Source of the DNA: Karstenula rhodostoma CBS 690.94
Lineage: Eukaryota; Ascomycota; Dothideomycetes; Pleosporales; Didymosphaeriaceae
Assembly (NCBI GenBank): GCA_010093485.1
Contig: MU001506.1
Coordinates: 310,001 to 374,000, forward strand
DNA: 64,000 nt
Direction: 5' to 3'
This document shows positions 44,683-55,317 of this stretch, piece by piece (the stretch's first letter is position 1; each line of letters opens with the position of its first letter). The notes under the pieces were generated by a model. It ran no database searches and was not told the origin of the DNA. It saw only the letters and a program-made list of their open reading frames with translations. Position numbers and translations under genes: made by a program.

Positions 44683-46551
44683 ATGTCGAAGGACCGTATT
44701 CTTGGTGCATTTGCTGTCGCGCTTGCGGGAGTGGCGTGCGCAGCCCCGGCCCCTCAAAGTACGATATCGAGCCTGTTCACCTTCGAAGAACGATTGCGCT
44801 AAACGAAGAACAGGATTTGGTATTGGAATCGTACCTGTACCTACTGTCTTTCCAGTCACAAATGCGACAATACCGCCGAAACCCACACCGACCGACACCG
44901 CGACAACATGCGAAGCGTCATACGAAGTACGGTATCCCGAATTGTTTAGGCTATAGTGGGCGCGAGAAGATCAGGTCATCTTCACCGAGATCGTCACGGT
45001 TGGCACTGTCAGCATCACGACGTTGACCTGGATAAATAATACCTTTACCTCTACGAATACGTATTACAATGAGATGCCCAAATACTACACACTTTACCAG
45101 CAAGGCACGGATAAAGGCGGGACCAAAACTGTCAAAGCTATCATCACTCTTTCTAATAGCGCAGTACCCACCATATTTGCCTATCCAACCCCATAGGTAG
45201 ACTATCCGGCGGCGTACCACTGGCAAGGCATTGTTCCTACTCATGACGACCCGTACGAACCAGCATGTGCTACTTCGACAGAAGAGTTGGCATACGGAGA
45301 GGTGACACAACATCCGCTCTACCCCCAACCTACAGATGTCATTCCAAACAAGAAAGACCCCGAAGGCGTGAACTACGTACCTTTGTGGATTGCGCTTCAA
45401 GAGTTACCCGACAAGAGGCGGTTTGATCAAGTGTTCCCTTCCGAATCCGCCTTCGTGTACTGCACTTCGGTGGCAGGGAAACCAGCCCCCATGGTCATAG
45501 TACTTCACTCATAAATAGTCCCAGTACTGCTCAAACTGGAGTTGGAAACGGCGGAGGGCAATTAGCTCCGTCGCAAGGCAACGATAATGGGGCAGGCCGA
45601 CCATCTCCAACGAGCAACAACGGGAATGGACAGCCAACACCGGGCGTCAACAACCCAGGGGAGCGCCCAGCATCAACTCCTACGACCCCAGTCTTTACGT
45701 TCAAGCCAACAACTATTAACGGCCAACCTACCGCCACTCCAATTTTCATCCTCCCAGGATCCTCCTCAATTGCAACGATAGGTCAAGCTGTCTCCCTCAA
45801 TGGGCAGACTACAGTTTTGGCAGCCCCGACAGCTATTTTCGCCTTCGTTCCAACGACCATCAATGGCGTCGCTACATCGGCACCTGTGTTTATAATTAGC
45901 GGCACTTCCACGGCTTCCACCGGCCAGACTGTGACTTTCGATGGTCAGGCCACCGTTCTCGCCGCACCCGCGCCCTTCGCCACTGAGCTTCCCACCACTA
46001 TTTTCGGTATAGAGACTCACATCACTGCGTTCATTATCAGCGGCAGTATCACTGCGTTTCCGGGCCAAACAGTCACGCTCGATGGCCAGGTCACGACGCT
46101 TCCAACTGCTGGTGCGGTGTTCACTTCAGTCACGACCACGATCGATGGAAAAGAAACCGTAGTTCCCGTGTATATCATCAGCGGAAGCACAACCGCAACG
46201 ATTGGACAGACTGTCACAATTGATGGGACTGCTACCATACTCTCTACGCCATCAGCAGATGCGGCGTTCACTTCTATCACGACCACCATCGATGGGAAAG
46301 AGACCGTGGTACCCGCGTATATCATCAGCGGCAGTACAATCGCCACCATTGGCCAAACTGTCACGCTCCACGGATCGACAACCGTTCTGGGCTGGCCCAC
46401 GCAGACCGAAGTGAGTGCTGCGGCTTTCCCCACAAACGCAGGAAAGCCTCAGGAGACGGCCTCTAAGAAGGGCACTGGGCTGCGCAATTGGAGAGTTGAG
46501 TGGAATGTATTGCTATTCATTTTTGGAGTATTTGCGATTGAATTGCTGTGA
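44683..46551 (+). pseudogene. Disrupted cell-surface protein with five ~47-residue repeats
   Basis: The start MSKDRILGAFAVALAGVACAAPAP is a clear signal peptide. Two introns fit by phase (44759-44813 with a GCTAAAC branch site, and 44927-44974), giving a Cys-containing N-terminal region with VFPVTNATIPPKPTPTDTAT and VIFTEIVTVGTVSITTLTW. The frame is then broken by TAG at 45194-45196 (inside PTP-VDYPAAYHW) and by a frameshift near 45480-45515. The second half is open to the end: a Gly/Asn/Pro-rich linker, five repeats, and a hydrophobic C-terminus (VLLFIFGVFAIELL) like a GPI signal. Intact relatives would be secreted, cell-wall or GPI-anchored proteins. The breaks could be real decay or sequencing errors; the repeats suggest otherwise normal coding sequence. 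Confidence 0.6.
45694..46410 (+). repeat. Five tandem repeats of about 141-150 bp
   Basis: Each unit encodes about 47-49 residues of the form PTTIxGxxTxxPxFIISGSxxATxGQTVTxDGxxTxL. The last two units (from about 46123 and 46270) are the most alike, sharing TTTIDGKETVVP and YIISGST, which suggests recent duplication at the 3' end. The first unit (TFKPTTINGQPTATPIF) is the most diverged. Confidence 0.8.
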
Positions 46552-46796
46552 GGGCGAGAGTTTTGTCACGGTTGGGCTCAAGGAAACGGCATAGGGAGGT
46601 TTTCTGATTTTGCAGGATACCCTTTTCATTATTATGTATTGGTTAATGACGCATGGCAGGGAAAGGCACATGTTGACTCGGAAAAGAAGCATGAACGAGA
46701 CGAATTTATCATGTTTGATGGGTAAACCCTCTTGAGCAACAAGACCTGTCAAGCTCGTGACTCGGTGCCCTTTCTGGCAAACGTACATTGCTTCCA

Positions 46797-47489
46797 CTAC
46801 TCTTTATGGCGCACCTCTGCCCATCGCCCGTGTTCATCCCGCCCATCAATATGAAAGACAGCATCATGATAGATGGCGAAGTGCTGCCAGCGATGCACAT
46901 CGTACTTCCTGTAGCATTTGTTGCACTGAACATGCTCGAACTCAATGAGCGTGGCATCACCTTTATCCTTGTGCTTCAGAAACCGACGGAACTTGTCTAT
47001 CACAGACTCGTCCTGTTGACTGCTCGGGAAGTGCTTCCACTTCCTGTACAAGCTCTGCTTATACAGCCTAGCGCGATGCGTAAGACCGCACGGGCAGACA
47101 GTGAAGTAGGGAATCTGCTCGCGGTGAGCGCCGGCGAGGCATGCGACGGGTACAAAGCTCTGCGCTGGGGTAACGATGGTGACGCGGTGCAGTGCTGGTG
47201 AGGTGATCGCGGCGGGGGAGATGACGGCTTTGCAGTCGGGGTTGAGACATCGTAGATTACCGTAGGGATGGGGTCCCAGACGGTGTTGTGGATAAGCCCA
47301 TTCGTTGCAGTTGGAACAGATCCACCAGCCCATCCAGTGGCTCGGGGGAGCTGTGTTGTAATCGGGCTCGGAGGGTGGAAGATCGAGGGGACGATCTTTG
47401 CGTTTGAAGAGGCTTTTGGTCTGGGTTTTCAGGTCTTGGAGGTGCTTTGCGACTAGGCCTCGTGCGAGGGATAAGTCGTGATAGGGCAT
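46797..47489 (-). CDS. Zinc-ribbon-like protein, family member A
   Basis: Single exon, 230 aa. After a basic N-terminus come WWICSNCNEW, RCLNPDC, a spacer, PYFTVCPCGLTHRARL and VQCNKCYRKY. This gives four Cys pairs with the spacing of two zinc ribbons. The VCxCGLTxRAR motif is shared with the genes at 49.9 and 52.2 kb (ECGLTYRAKA and AGYGLSWRAKAL). No signal peptide or membrane helix is present. Fungal genomes carry families of such probable double-zinc-ribbon proteins without known function (from memory); nucleic-acid or protein binding is only a guess. Confidence 0.7.
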   Translation of the reverse strand: MPYHDLSLARGLVAKHLQDLKTQTKSLFKRKDRPLDLPPSEPDYNTAPPSHWMGWWICSNCNEWAYPQHRLGPHPYGNLRCLNPDCKAVISPAAITSPALHRVTIVTPAQSFVPVACLAGAHREQIPYFTVCPCGLTHRARLYKQSLYRKWKHFPSSQQDESVIDKFRRFLKHKDKGDATLIEFEHVQCNKCYRKYDVHRWQHFAIYHDAVFHIDGRDEHGRWAEVRHKE

Positions 47490-47974
47490 GTTGCTTGGTT
47501 ACTCGCGTTTGAGTAGAAGGAGATGAGGTCAGATTGAAGAGAGACCATTGTTTGATTCTTTATATTTGACGCGAGAGACGTGTCTCGTGCTTGCACAAAG
47601 TGTCTTATTTCTGAGACTGATATGCGTTTAGAACATGGTACAATGCGGTTTGCTGAACATGGCAATACATTTCACCAGGCTGAGAATGACTTCGCGGGCT
47701 TGACTTCATCGCTTAGACTTCTAAATTGTGCGCTCTCATCAGCTTGATTTATACCAATAAGCAAGGCCATTAGACGATCAATACAACTCTTGAGTTTTGA
47801 AGTTGACTTGTTTTGAGTCGTCGTTGGGATTAAGTTGATACCAGCAGGGTATTGTCGTGCACGGCTTTGGCGGCGTGGTCACTATGTGCGTACAATGACA
47901 TCTCGCGTCGACGAAAAAGGCAATCGAATATGTATATCCCAGTATTGTACATCCGCCCACAACAGAAAAAATCT
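47490..47974. other. Intergenic, no gene seen
   Basis: About 490 bp between two minus-strand genes. It is moderately AT-rich, with no open frame of note. Confidence 0.5.
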
Positions 47975-48813
47975 TTACTTGTCGATAGTCTCGTCTCCAT
48001 CAAAGCTGATGATACTGCGAGAATCGATGCTCGAGTTTCCGTCGTTCTCAATATCCGTGTTTCCGGGGCTCAACGTCATCTCGAACCTCTCCGTATATCT
48101 CTTCACGTAATAACACATTCCCTGAAAGAGCAGGCCGTTCTCGATGTACTTGACCCATTCTGCCGACTGCGCGGCGCCCGTCAACTCGATCCAAGGCAGT
48201 TCGTCATCTTCCCATTCGAAAATCCAGAAGTACGGCGCCGATGGCATCACGCTTTCCGTTCTCGTTTCTCCGCCCACCTCTTTGAAAATCCTGGCACGGA
48301 GGAAAGTTGGGCCATCCAAGAAGCTCGGTGTGAAGACCTCTTTTTGCCACTTCCAGAACCCTTCCTTCGTTTCCGGTGAAGGCATCTCGCAGGTCACTAT
48401 GCTGATGTTGTCGCCTAGTCGCGGATGTACTATGAACTAGCTCAGCGGTGGTCCTCGAAAATGGACTGGGGATCCTTACTGTCTTCGCAACCTGCAACCT
48501 CACGTCGATAGAATTCTTCATAGACTCGGGGCTTGCAAGCGTTCTCTCCTCGGCTTTCGCTGGCCTTTATCACCTCCTTGAATGCTTCATCGTTGCGATA
48601 TTCCACGTCTGGCAGATCGTACATGGTCATGAACGGGATTTCGTGACTGAAAGGGTATTCATTCACTTGTCGCTTCATGAGCTTGACTTGGGTACCCAGA
48701 GACACACCGGGAAGCTTAGAGACCGCATCGTTGAACGTCTTGTCCTCTGTGTTGACTTCGGCCGAAGTATCTGGGTCGGCTTGCGACCAAACGCAAAAGA
48801 GTCCCGGAGCCAT
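47975..48813 (-). CDS. Unknown protein, possibly EthD-like alpha/beta barrel
   Basis: Two exons (48813-48480 and 48414-47975; 65-bp intron, phase fits), 257 aa. The start MAPGLFCVWSQADPDTSAE and the strand FMTMYDLPDVEYRNDEAFKEV resemble a fungal family with ferredoxin-like (EthD-type) repeats, in which a similar sequence follows MAPGLLWV. A second beta-rich half has FLRARIFKEVGGE and PYFWIFEWEDDELPWIEL. The tail is Ser/Asp-rich (DIENDGNSSIDSRS). The family match is by eye and weak; no catalytic residues can be named. The intron removes several stops, which supports the model. Confidence 0.6.
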
Positions 48814-49930
48814 TGTGTGATTCTTTGGTACCGAACGTGGGCAGGAGAAACAAAAAAGTTTAGTGCCCGCAGTACGGCGGCTTCAACGACCTTTAGTGTG
48901 AGATTTTCCGCTAGTGACGCTTGGATCCTGTGGAGCGGCTCATGTCCTCCTTGTGCGGGCCGCGGCGGCCCAATGTCGCGACCTTTCTGCAGGGGCAAAG
49001 TTGCGCCGACCAATACGTAGATTTGATTTAATGCACAGGCACAAAGCCCGCAAATTGCTATGCTGGTTTGGGTGTAGATTGCCGGGATTAAGCGAAGACT
49101 TAACGGGGTAGTCCCAAACTCAGACCCCAGTCGAGCGAGTAGGAGTTGCTTCCATCATTTGACCAACGCCCACCCTGCGGAGATTCGGTATGCACCTGTA
49201 TGTTCCGGGTAAGCGGACGCGTGGGGGGACTGTTGCAAAGATGATCAGCCAAATTTTTCAATGCACGAGGCAACGGGTGGAACCAGGATGGACCATGAGT
49301 CGTGTTGGCACCTACCATTCTCAGCTTTACACACGGGCAATAGGCCCGAGCCGTGTTGACTATTGAATGATATCATACGCGAATCCTTACCTTAATACTC
49401 ATCTAGTATCAATGAAGGACGAACTTCTGCGTTGGAGGAACAATGAAAATTATGCATCATGGCCAGTAGGAGCTCGTTCAGAGATAAGCTTATTTCATCA
49501 TCACTATAGGCACGGGGGGCTCATGATAAACGATTTCGCTCAGCAATGATTAATACGACTGCAGCCACCCAACAGGTTCGGGAAACTAGCGTGTCTAGGT
49601 TGGCAAAGCCCTGGAGTGGCATTTTACGAGCACATAGCCCCCTACGAAGAGGGGCGCACCAGTCCTCCGAGCCTAGTCTCGGACTAACCAAAAGAATATT
49701 ATAGTAAAATCAACGGCGGCGTACATAGCGCTCAAAGACTATAGTAAGTGATCATCCCAGGACGTAAACAATGTATCGTGAACTAATAACACTATCAAGC
49801 GCATAAAGATAACAAACTCTCCGAATACCCCAAGAACTCCAAATGATTACATCGCACATATCTTTTCCTTCCTCGAGCATTTTGCCTTTCTCGAAAACAC
49901 TTGAACCCGCCTACGACACTTGGAGCCAGT
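48814..49930. other. Intergenic, no gene seen
   Basis: About 1.1 kb between two minus-strand genes. The part from 49340 to 49800 is AT-richer than the genes around it. No motif-bearing frame is present. Confidence 0.5.
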
Positions 49931-50797
49931 CTACGTAAGGTGTATGTACGGTCCATAGCGATTTCCAGGGTGGGTGCGGTGCAGCCCACCCTCTCCATCG
50001 CGATAAGTGTACACTTCACTATCGCTGTCATACTCCACAACCTCCCAATCGTATGGGATGTTGTGATCACGGTCCATGCGACGGCGCTTGCTGGCCGCTC
50101 CAGGCAAGTGCTGCTGATCGAGCGTCGGCGGAGTAGAGAAAGTCTCGCCGCGCCCCCTAGCGGAGTTTTTCCTACTGCCAATAAACCGAGCCGCAGCTCG
50201 CAAACTACCAGTAGCGGACTTGACAAGGCTACTGCGCCGAGCAACATTTCGCACACTGATAGTTGCTGTGCGTAGAAGACCAGGCGTCGGAGGAGCGGCA
50301 GCTGTGGCGGCGGTACCGGAAGCAGACACTCCATATTCCGTGGCGACAAGGCTTACCCTATCCCACTGCGAGCTGACTTTGCAGCCGCAGTAGTCGCATG
50401 GAGTGCCCCAAGGCTTGAACGCTACAGACGTCGAATGAGAGGCGAAATATCCAGTCGAAACCTCGGCCTTGGCTCGATAGGTGAGTCCGCATTCGCGGCA
50501 CACCGAGAAATATGGTGCCTCAGTTTCGAATGGGGGAACCTTGAGAGGGTTGGCTCGAAGCTCCCTGGGACTATCGACCCTAATCGTATCTGAGCAGCAA
50601 TGCTGGCACATCACGTGGCCGCATGCGCATCTAAGGTGCTTGAAGATGTATTCACCGTGGTACAGCACCAGATAGTTGATGCGACCACACTGGGGATTGC
50701 AGCAGCCGTAGATCCCTACGCTACCGTGAGGCACGCCTGCGTTTTAGGGGCGCCAGGTTCTAGGAGTCGGATTTACGACACGCTGTGCTGTTGCCAT
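49931..50797 (-). CDS. Zinc-ribbon-like protein, family member B
   Basis: Two exons (50797-50782 and 50736-49931), the first only 16 nt, with a 45-bp intron and CCTAAAAC branch site; 273 aa. Without the small exon the frame has no ATG near the start. The first ~150 residues carry Cys pairs: CCNPQC, CACGHVMCQHC, SVCRECGLTYRAKA and CDYCGCKV. The ECGLTYRAKA motif matches member A and the 52.2-kb pseudogene. The C-terminal half is basic and Ser/Arg-rich (SASGTAATAAAPPTPG, RRRMDRDHN), ending in an acidic, Tyr-rich tail. Function unknown; possible nucleic-acid binding is inferred from composition only. Confidence 0.68.
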
Positions 50798-52230
50798 CTT
50801 CTGTTCGTAATTTGGAGGTGACATTCTGAATTTGGCTTGCTGTGTAGAGGGAAAGTTTCTCTTCTTTCCGAAGAAAGGTTTTTATCAAGCGTTTGAAGTT
50901 GTTGCGAAGAGTTGTGATCTTCTTTTCGAAGTTGGTTGCAACTCAATCCTATCAAGGAAGTTCTTTATAAGGCCATGGCCGCCCCAGAGCTCGGCATGTT
51001 GTGAAAGCGTAACGTCAGGTGAAATTGGAACTAGCATAAACAATGCATTGGCATGTAAACGGACGATGTGGCGATTCGTATCGGAACCTAACTTGTGTGG
51101 CCGGCTCCAGGCGATGGATCTTGTGTGAGATATATACTGGTGACGCATGAGGAACGAGCAACTGAAATGGGCCCTGGGAAGGAACTTACTTACTATGGCA
51201 TATAATCTGGCGGATGGATATGAATTATAGCAGTATGCTACATCATGATAGGATGCAGCAGCGTGATCGGCTGAACGACCGAAAGGTCAATATTGCTCTT
51301 CTTCTTGCTGAAAAGATGATTGACGACACGCGAAAGAGCGCGAAACCGACCCTTCTTGGGCGCAATGCCATACGGGCCGACAGGACGGTTGTCGTTAGTC
51401 ACATTAATGTGCACATGGGGCCAAGTAAGAAGCACTCCGTAGAGACATGCATCGTTCGTATGCAGTCGACTAGCAGCCCGAAGCCAAAGTCGCAAGGGCC
51501 GAAGCAAAGCATTCCATACATCCGGAGACATCAAATCCGTGATCTACTCGTTCGTAGGGTGGAGGAGGCTCCAATCTATAATCTTGAGTCGGATATTGTA
51601 CTCTGTGTCGAGAAGAGATTGGTATTTGATCTTTGACGAACTCGAAGCAGGAGAAGCAAACAGTGAAACGGAACCGCCGCGAGGTGATCATGCGGTGTCT
51701 TCCATGCATTGGATTGTTAGTGAGAAGATGGGGAGGAGAGCTTGTATTGGTAGTTGACGGGCAAGCGCCATGCAAGATATATAGGGGGTGCTCGGATGAG
51801 ACATGTTCGTTGAGCAAGACAAGCAAGTAATTACCGCCTCAGACCTTCGAGAGAAGCTGTCAACAATTAGCTACGATTTAGCAAATTATTGATCCTGGAG
51901 TAGAGACGTGTCTGAACGACATGCTCAGAAACAAACCAACACGGATTCACACCATCCCGACCTAGACCTTCATGCTTGCCCCTTCAATGCACTCACCTCA
52001 CATCCAACATTCACGATCCCATCTAATCATACTCTTCCATTGCGTCAAGAAGTTCACAAAGTGCCAACAAAGCAACCACTGCACCTTACCACACTACGTA
52101 GAAACCCCTTCATTGTACCTGCACAACACCTCTCCACCTAGACATCCACTCCCCGCCCACCACCATGCTGCGTCCCTTATACCACCCCCGCAATATTCTC
52201 GCGCACGAAAAACACACCAGTAAACCCACC
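50798..52230. other. Intergenic region, doubtful small frames
   Basis: About 1.4 kb. Minus-strand frames at 51238-51826 include Cys-rich stretches (VCFSCFEFVK and DVSGCMECFASAL) in two adjacent frames that could be exons of a small secreted or zinc-binding protein, but no joining intron is clear. I do not call a gene. Confidence 0.4.
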
Positions 52231-52869
52231 ATGCCCCTAGCCTACCGCATCCTCCACTTCTTATTCGTCCGCGACCGCCCCACGGCGCGCGAGTAGGCCC
52301 CCACGCGCGTATCCCAATCCCTCGCCACCCTCCGCACCCAGCACATCGCCAACCTCCGCGCCTCCCTAGAAAGCCTAATCCGCGAACTGCGCAAGGAGAA
52401 CTCTGCAGTCTGGACGTGCCACTGCTGCCAGTACCGCAACGACGTCCTAATCTTAAGAGGGGAGGCGAAGCATCCGCTAGGTATACTGAAGTGTGAGTAA
52501 CGGGAACATGTGTATTGTCTGACGTGCGGGCACGAGGGAAGTGTAGTGAGGTGGGTGACGCAGGGGACGCAGCTGAAACCCCCATCATCGTCTCAGTCCC
52601 GGTCGCGGCCGCCAAAGGATGGAGAGGATGGGAGGGTGAAGGAGTTACCATACGTCTCTATCTGCGCAGGCTACGGGCTCAGCTGGCGCGCGAAGGCGCT
52701 CGGGCTGCGGAAGGTGCGGTGGAGGTTTGCACGGAAGGAGTGCGTGTGTGGGTTTGCGCCAAGTAAGACGAGGCCTTGGGCTGGGTTCAAGATTAAGGAG
52801 GGAGGGAGCGTGGAGGGGAGAACGAGAGAATTGGTGGGGATGTTGAGGGTAGAGTTAGTAAGGGGATAG
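52231..52869 (+). pseudogene. Zinc-ribbon-like protein, family member C, nonsense-mutated
   Basis: One continuous frame of 213 codons starts at ATG 52231 and ends at TAG 52867, interrupted by TAG at 52294 (codon 22) and TAA at 52498 (codon 90) with no frameshift. It encodes WTCHCCQYRND, HVYCLTCGHEG, PYVSICAGYGLSWRAKAL and a CVCG, matching members A and B. The expected second Cys of the C-x-x-C-G pair is Tyr (TAC at 52672). TAG, TAA and TAC are each one transition from CAG, CAA and TGC, all at CpA on one strand or the other. An intron cannot easily remove either stop. It is likely a recently dead gene; the alternative, a shorter protein from an internal start, is less convincing. Confidence 0.65.
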
Positions 52870-53105
52870 ATGGAATGAACGATGTGGAAAAGGCGGATGT
52901 GTTTGTGTTTCGACAAATTGACGACTGTTACATGAAGGTCCGCGAGGATGAGACGGTGGTGATGCTGTACCTGCCCCGTTGATTAAGAACGCCGTACGAG
53001 GCAAATCCATATCCGATGACCCATTCGATTGCTCAATAATCTGCTGGCGGGTAACGCAAAGCGTGCTCGAAGCAGAAAAATATCCTGGCGTATCCCTCCC
53101 CTTGC

Positions 53106-54809
53106 TCAAAAACCCGATCTTAGTCCACGCAGACGATCCGCACGCTCCCGTTCCTGAATGTCAAACGCGTTCTCTCCCCTCCGATCGTACTTCCACAGCA
53201 GTGGCTCCGGCCTCTTCGCAATGACATCAGGCACGCAAGCCCAAGAGCATACCGCCACCCTGATCGGGACGATCTGTTGTTGGAAGAACCACCCCTCGAT
53301 CCACTCGGCCCTTGGAGCGATGTAGTCCTTGCCACAGCAATGGCAGCTGCGTAGTGGCCTGAACATCGAGATCTCGTTTTCTTGTGCTATGGCGAGTAAA
53401 GCTTCAACTTGCGGAGGAACACTACCGCCGACGCAATACTCAATCTCTTCACGCACGCGATCTGGCTCGGTCTTATACGCCCTGACAAGGGAGAGCGTGG
53501 CCAGCGAAAGAACCTTGGAGGATGAAGGTCGATCGAACCAGACCTCGGGAGCGCTGCCGGGACTGGGCGGAGTGTGTGTCACACATGAGGGTTGCGCGTA
53601 GCTGGGAGCAAGTTTTTGCTGAGTTGGGAGAACAGGAGAGTTTCTTAGAAGCCAACCCGTTTGGTCGTAATAGGAAGCCGCGGTCCTACAAACTAAGAAG
53701 AGTTTATCGTCGAAGACGTTGGGGTTGCTAGTATTTCCCTTCACGGGTGGAGGAGTGTACATATGATGTCCTTCAAACGCACTCCAATCCATGTTCGTAG
53801 CTTTCTGTAACAGTTCCCTTCTGTTTTGCACACGTCGGTGTTGACCAGAGGCAGTATACATAAATTCAGGGGGTATCTCCGTTGTCGAGCACTGGTGCAG
53901 AAAAAGCCGACTCAATTTGTTGTCATTGAAACCGTAGATTGGATTTCCCGCCAGCTCCAATCGTGTCAAGCGGCCTGGTCCTGACATTGCGCAGAGCGCA
54001 AGCAGTTCGCAAGGCAGCTCACGTATCGAGTTGTAGCAAAGATCGAGCGTTTGTAGGCTTGTGAGGTCTTTGATATGAGGCGGAACAGACTCGATGCAGT
54101 TGTTGCGCAAGGTGAGGGTAGTAAGGTGTTGGAGCTGGAACACGGTAGGCGATAGGTAGCGAAGCTTGTTCCAAGATAGGTTCAGATGTATTTCAGGGAC
54201 CATGGAACGGTACTGCCCTTCGGAGGGAACTTCGATATCGTCACCTGGAGGAAGAGTGATTATTTGGTTGAGCTGATGAAGATGGTGTAGCTCATGGTCC
54301 TGGAGGTCAAAGGCGAAGCTAAAGTACGTCATGTTGGAGTCGAGGCAGTGCTGGACGGCGCGAAAAAGCCGAGCTTCGGACGCGCTCATGGAACCGGCCG
54401 TGTGATCATTGCCCTCCTGATTGTCTGGATGTGACGGCGCCAGTGGAGGATCCGAGGGTATGTCGGAAGTGCCGTCGAAGCCGAGATGTGACATGACGGA
54501 GCTCGCAGGCGCAGAAGCTTCAGAGTCGTCGCTCATCATGTAAACGCCGGAGTCAAAGTTGCGGTTGAACTGCCTTCTTTTGGGCGCGCCTCTGGGGCCG
54601 GTCTGCCACCATGTGCCAGCGCGCTTTCGCTTCTCCCGCGGCGACTCATAATTGGTCACGTCGGCAGTATCAAGCGAATCGTTCTCCGAGAAGAGCGGCG
54701 GCGGGCTGCTGGATTTGAGCGCGTGAAAGCGCGGGTCAAGGAAGGGCGAATTGGGTGTGGTGGTGGCCCCGGTCGCGTGCGACAAGGAGGGGAGCGGGTC
54801 TTCGTCCAT
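53106..54809 (-). CDS. Leucine-rich-repeat protein
   Basis: Single exon, 567 aa. The N-terminal ~150 residues are disordered, with a basic KRKRAGTWWQTGPRGAPKRR stretch that could be a nuclear signal. LRRs follow at about residues 205-300: LNLSWNKLRYLSP, LTTLTLRNNCIESVP, LQTLDLCYNSIRELP and LTRLELAGNPIYG. The C-terminal region has a Cys cluster (RSCHCCGKDYIAP and VAVCSWACVP) that could bind zinc. Fungal LRR proteins with this layout are conserved but uncharacterised (from memory); the LRRs suggest a protein-binding scaffold. The frame is long and GC-rich, and the start is the only ATG near the 5' end. Confidence 0.8.
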   Translation of the reverse strand: MDEDPLPSLSHATGATTTPNSPFLDPRFHALKSSSPPPLFSENDSLDTADVTNYESPREKRKRAGTWWQTGPRGAPKRRQFNRNFDSGVYMMSDDSEASAPASSVMSHLGFDGTSDIPSDPPLAPSHPDNQEGNDHTAGSMSASEARLFRAVQHCLDSNMTYFSFAFDLQDHELHHLHQLNQIITLPPGDDIEVPSEGQYRSMVPEIHLNLSWNKLRYLSPTVFQLQHLTTLTLRNNCIESVPPHIKDLTSLQTLDLCYNSIRELPCELLALCAMSGPGRLTRLELAGNPIYGFNDNKLSRLFLHQCSTTEIPPEFMYTASGQHRRVQNRRELLQKATNMDWSAFEGHHMYTPPPVKGNTSNPNVFDDKLFLVCRTAASYYDQTGWLLRNSPVLPTQQKLAPSYAQPSCVTHTPPSPGSAPEVWFDRPSSSKVLSLATLSLVRAYKTEPDRVREEIEYCVGGSVPPQVEALLAIAQENEISMFRPLRSCHCCGKDYIAPRAEWIEGWFFQQQIVPIRVAVCSWACVPDVIAKRPEPLLWKYDRRGENAFDIQERERADRLRGLRSGF

Positions 54810-55317
54810 TGTCGCGTAGACCTGCGTTGCGTAGGTGGGTGGCTGTCGAGCGAGCGTGGTTTCGGTGGCTATGGGTTGAAAACAGACAAACGTGCGGGTT
54901 GGTGGTGCAGTGAGGAGGGAAGTGGGCTGGAGCTTGACGCGTCTGGAGTGTGGGACTTTCTGGCTGGACCCTGGACGCGCCCGCTAGCGTACCGTCATCG
55001 CCGGCGCGCACGGAGAGCGTTCGCACGTGTATGACTATGGGGAAGGACAAATGTCGTCACCGATAATGCAGATATTCACGTTTCGTCACACGAATTTGCT
55101 ACATGGACTCGTACAGGTGCACTTATTAGACCTTGTGTGAGCAAAGCCGCCTCAGGATTTGGACACAATGTTCTGCCTGTTGAGAATGGTGTGCGGCTAT
55201 CCGATGATCGCGCCTCAGCATCTAATACCATTCTCCTCCCGAGTACGTCTCCAGTCGCGCTGGAAGACATCATCGTGTCACGTTTCAGAACTCCTTCAAG
55301 TCCCGATTGTATGTTCC
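54810..55317. other. Intergenic, no gene seen
   Basis: About 510 bp between two minus-strand genes, including the promoter of the LRR gene. Short frames only. Confidence 0.45.

Noticed and set aside
51214..51826. Small Cys-containing frames on both strands
   Set aside because: Adjacent frames could be exons, but no consistent intron joins them and nothing is recognisable.
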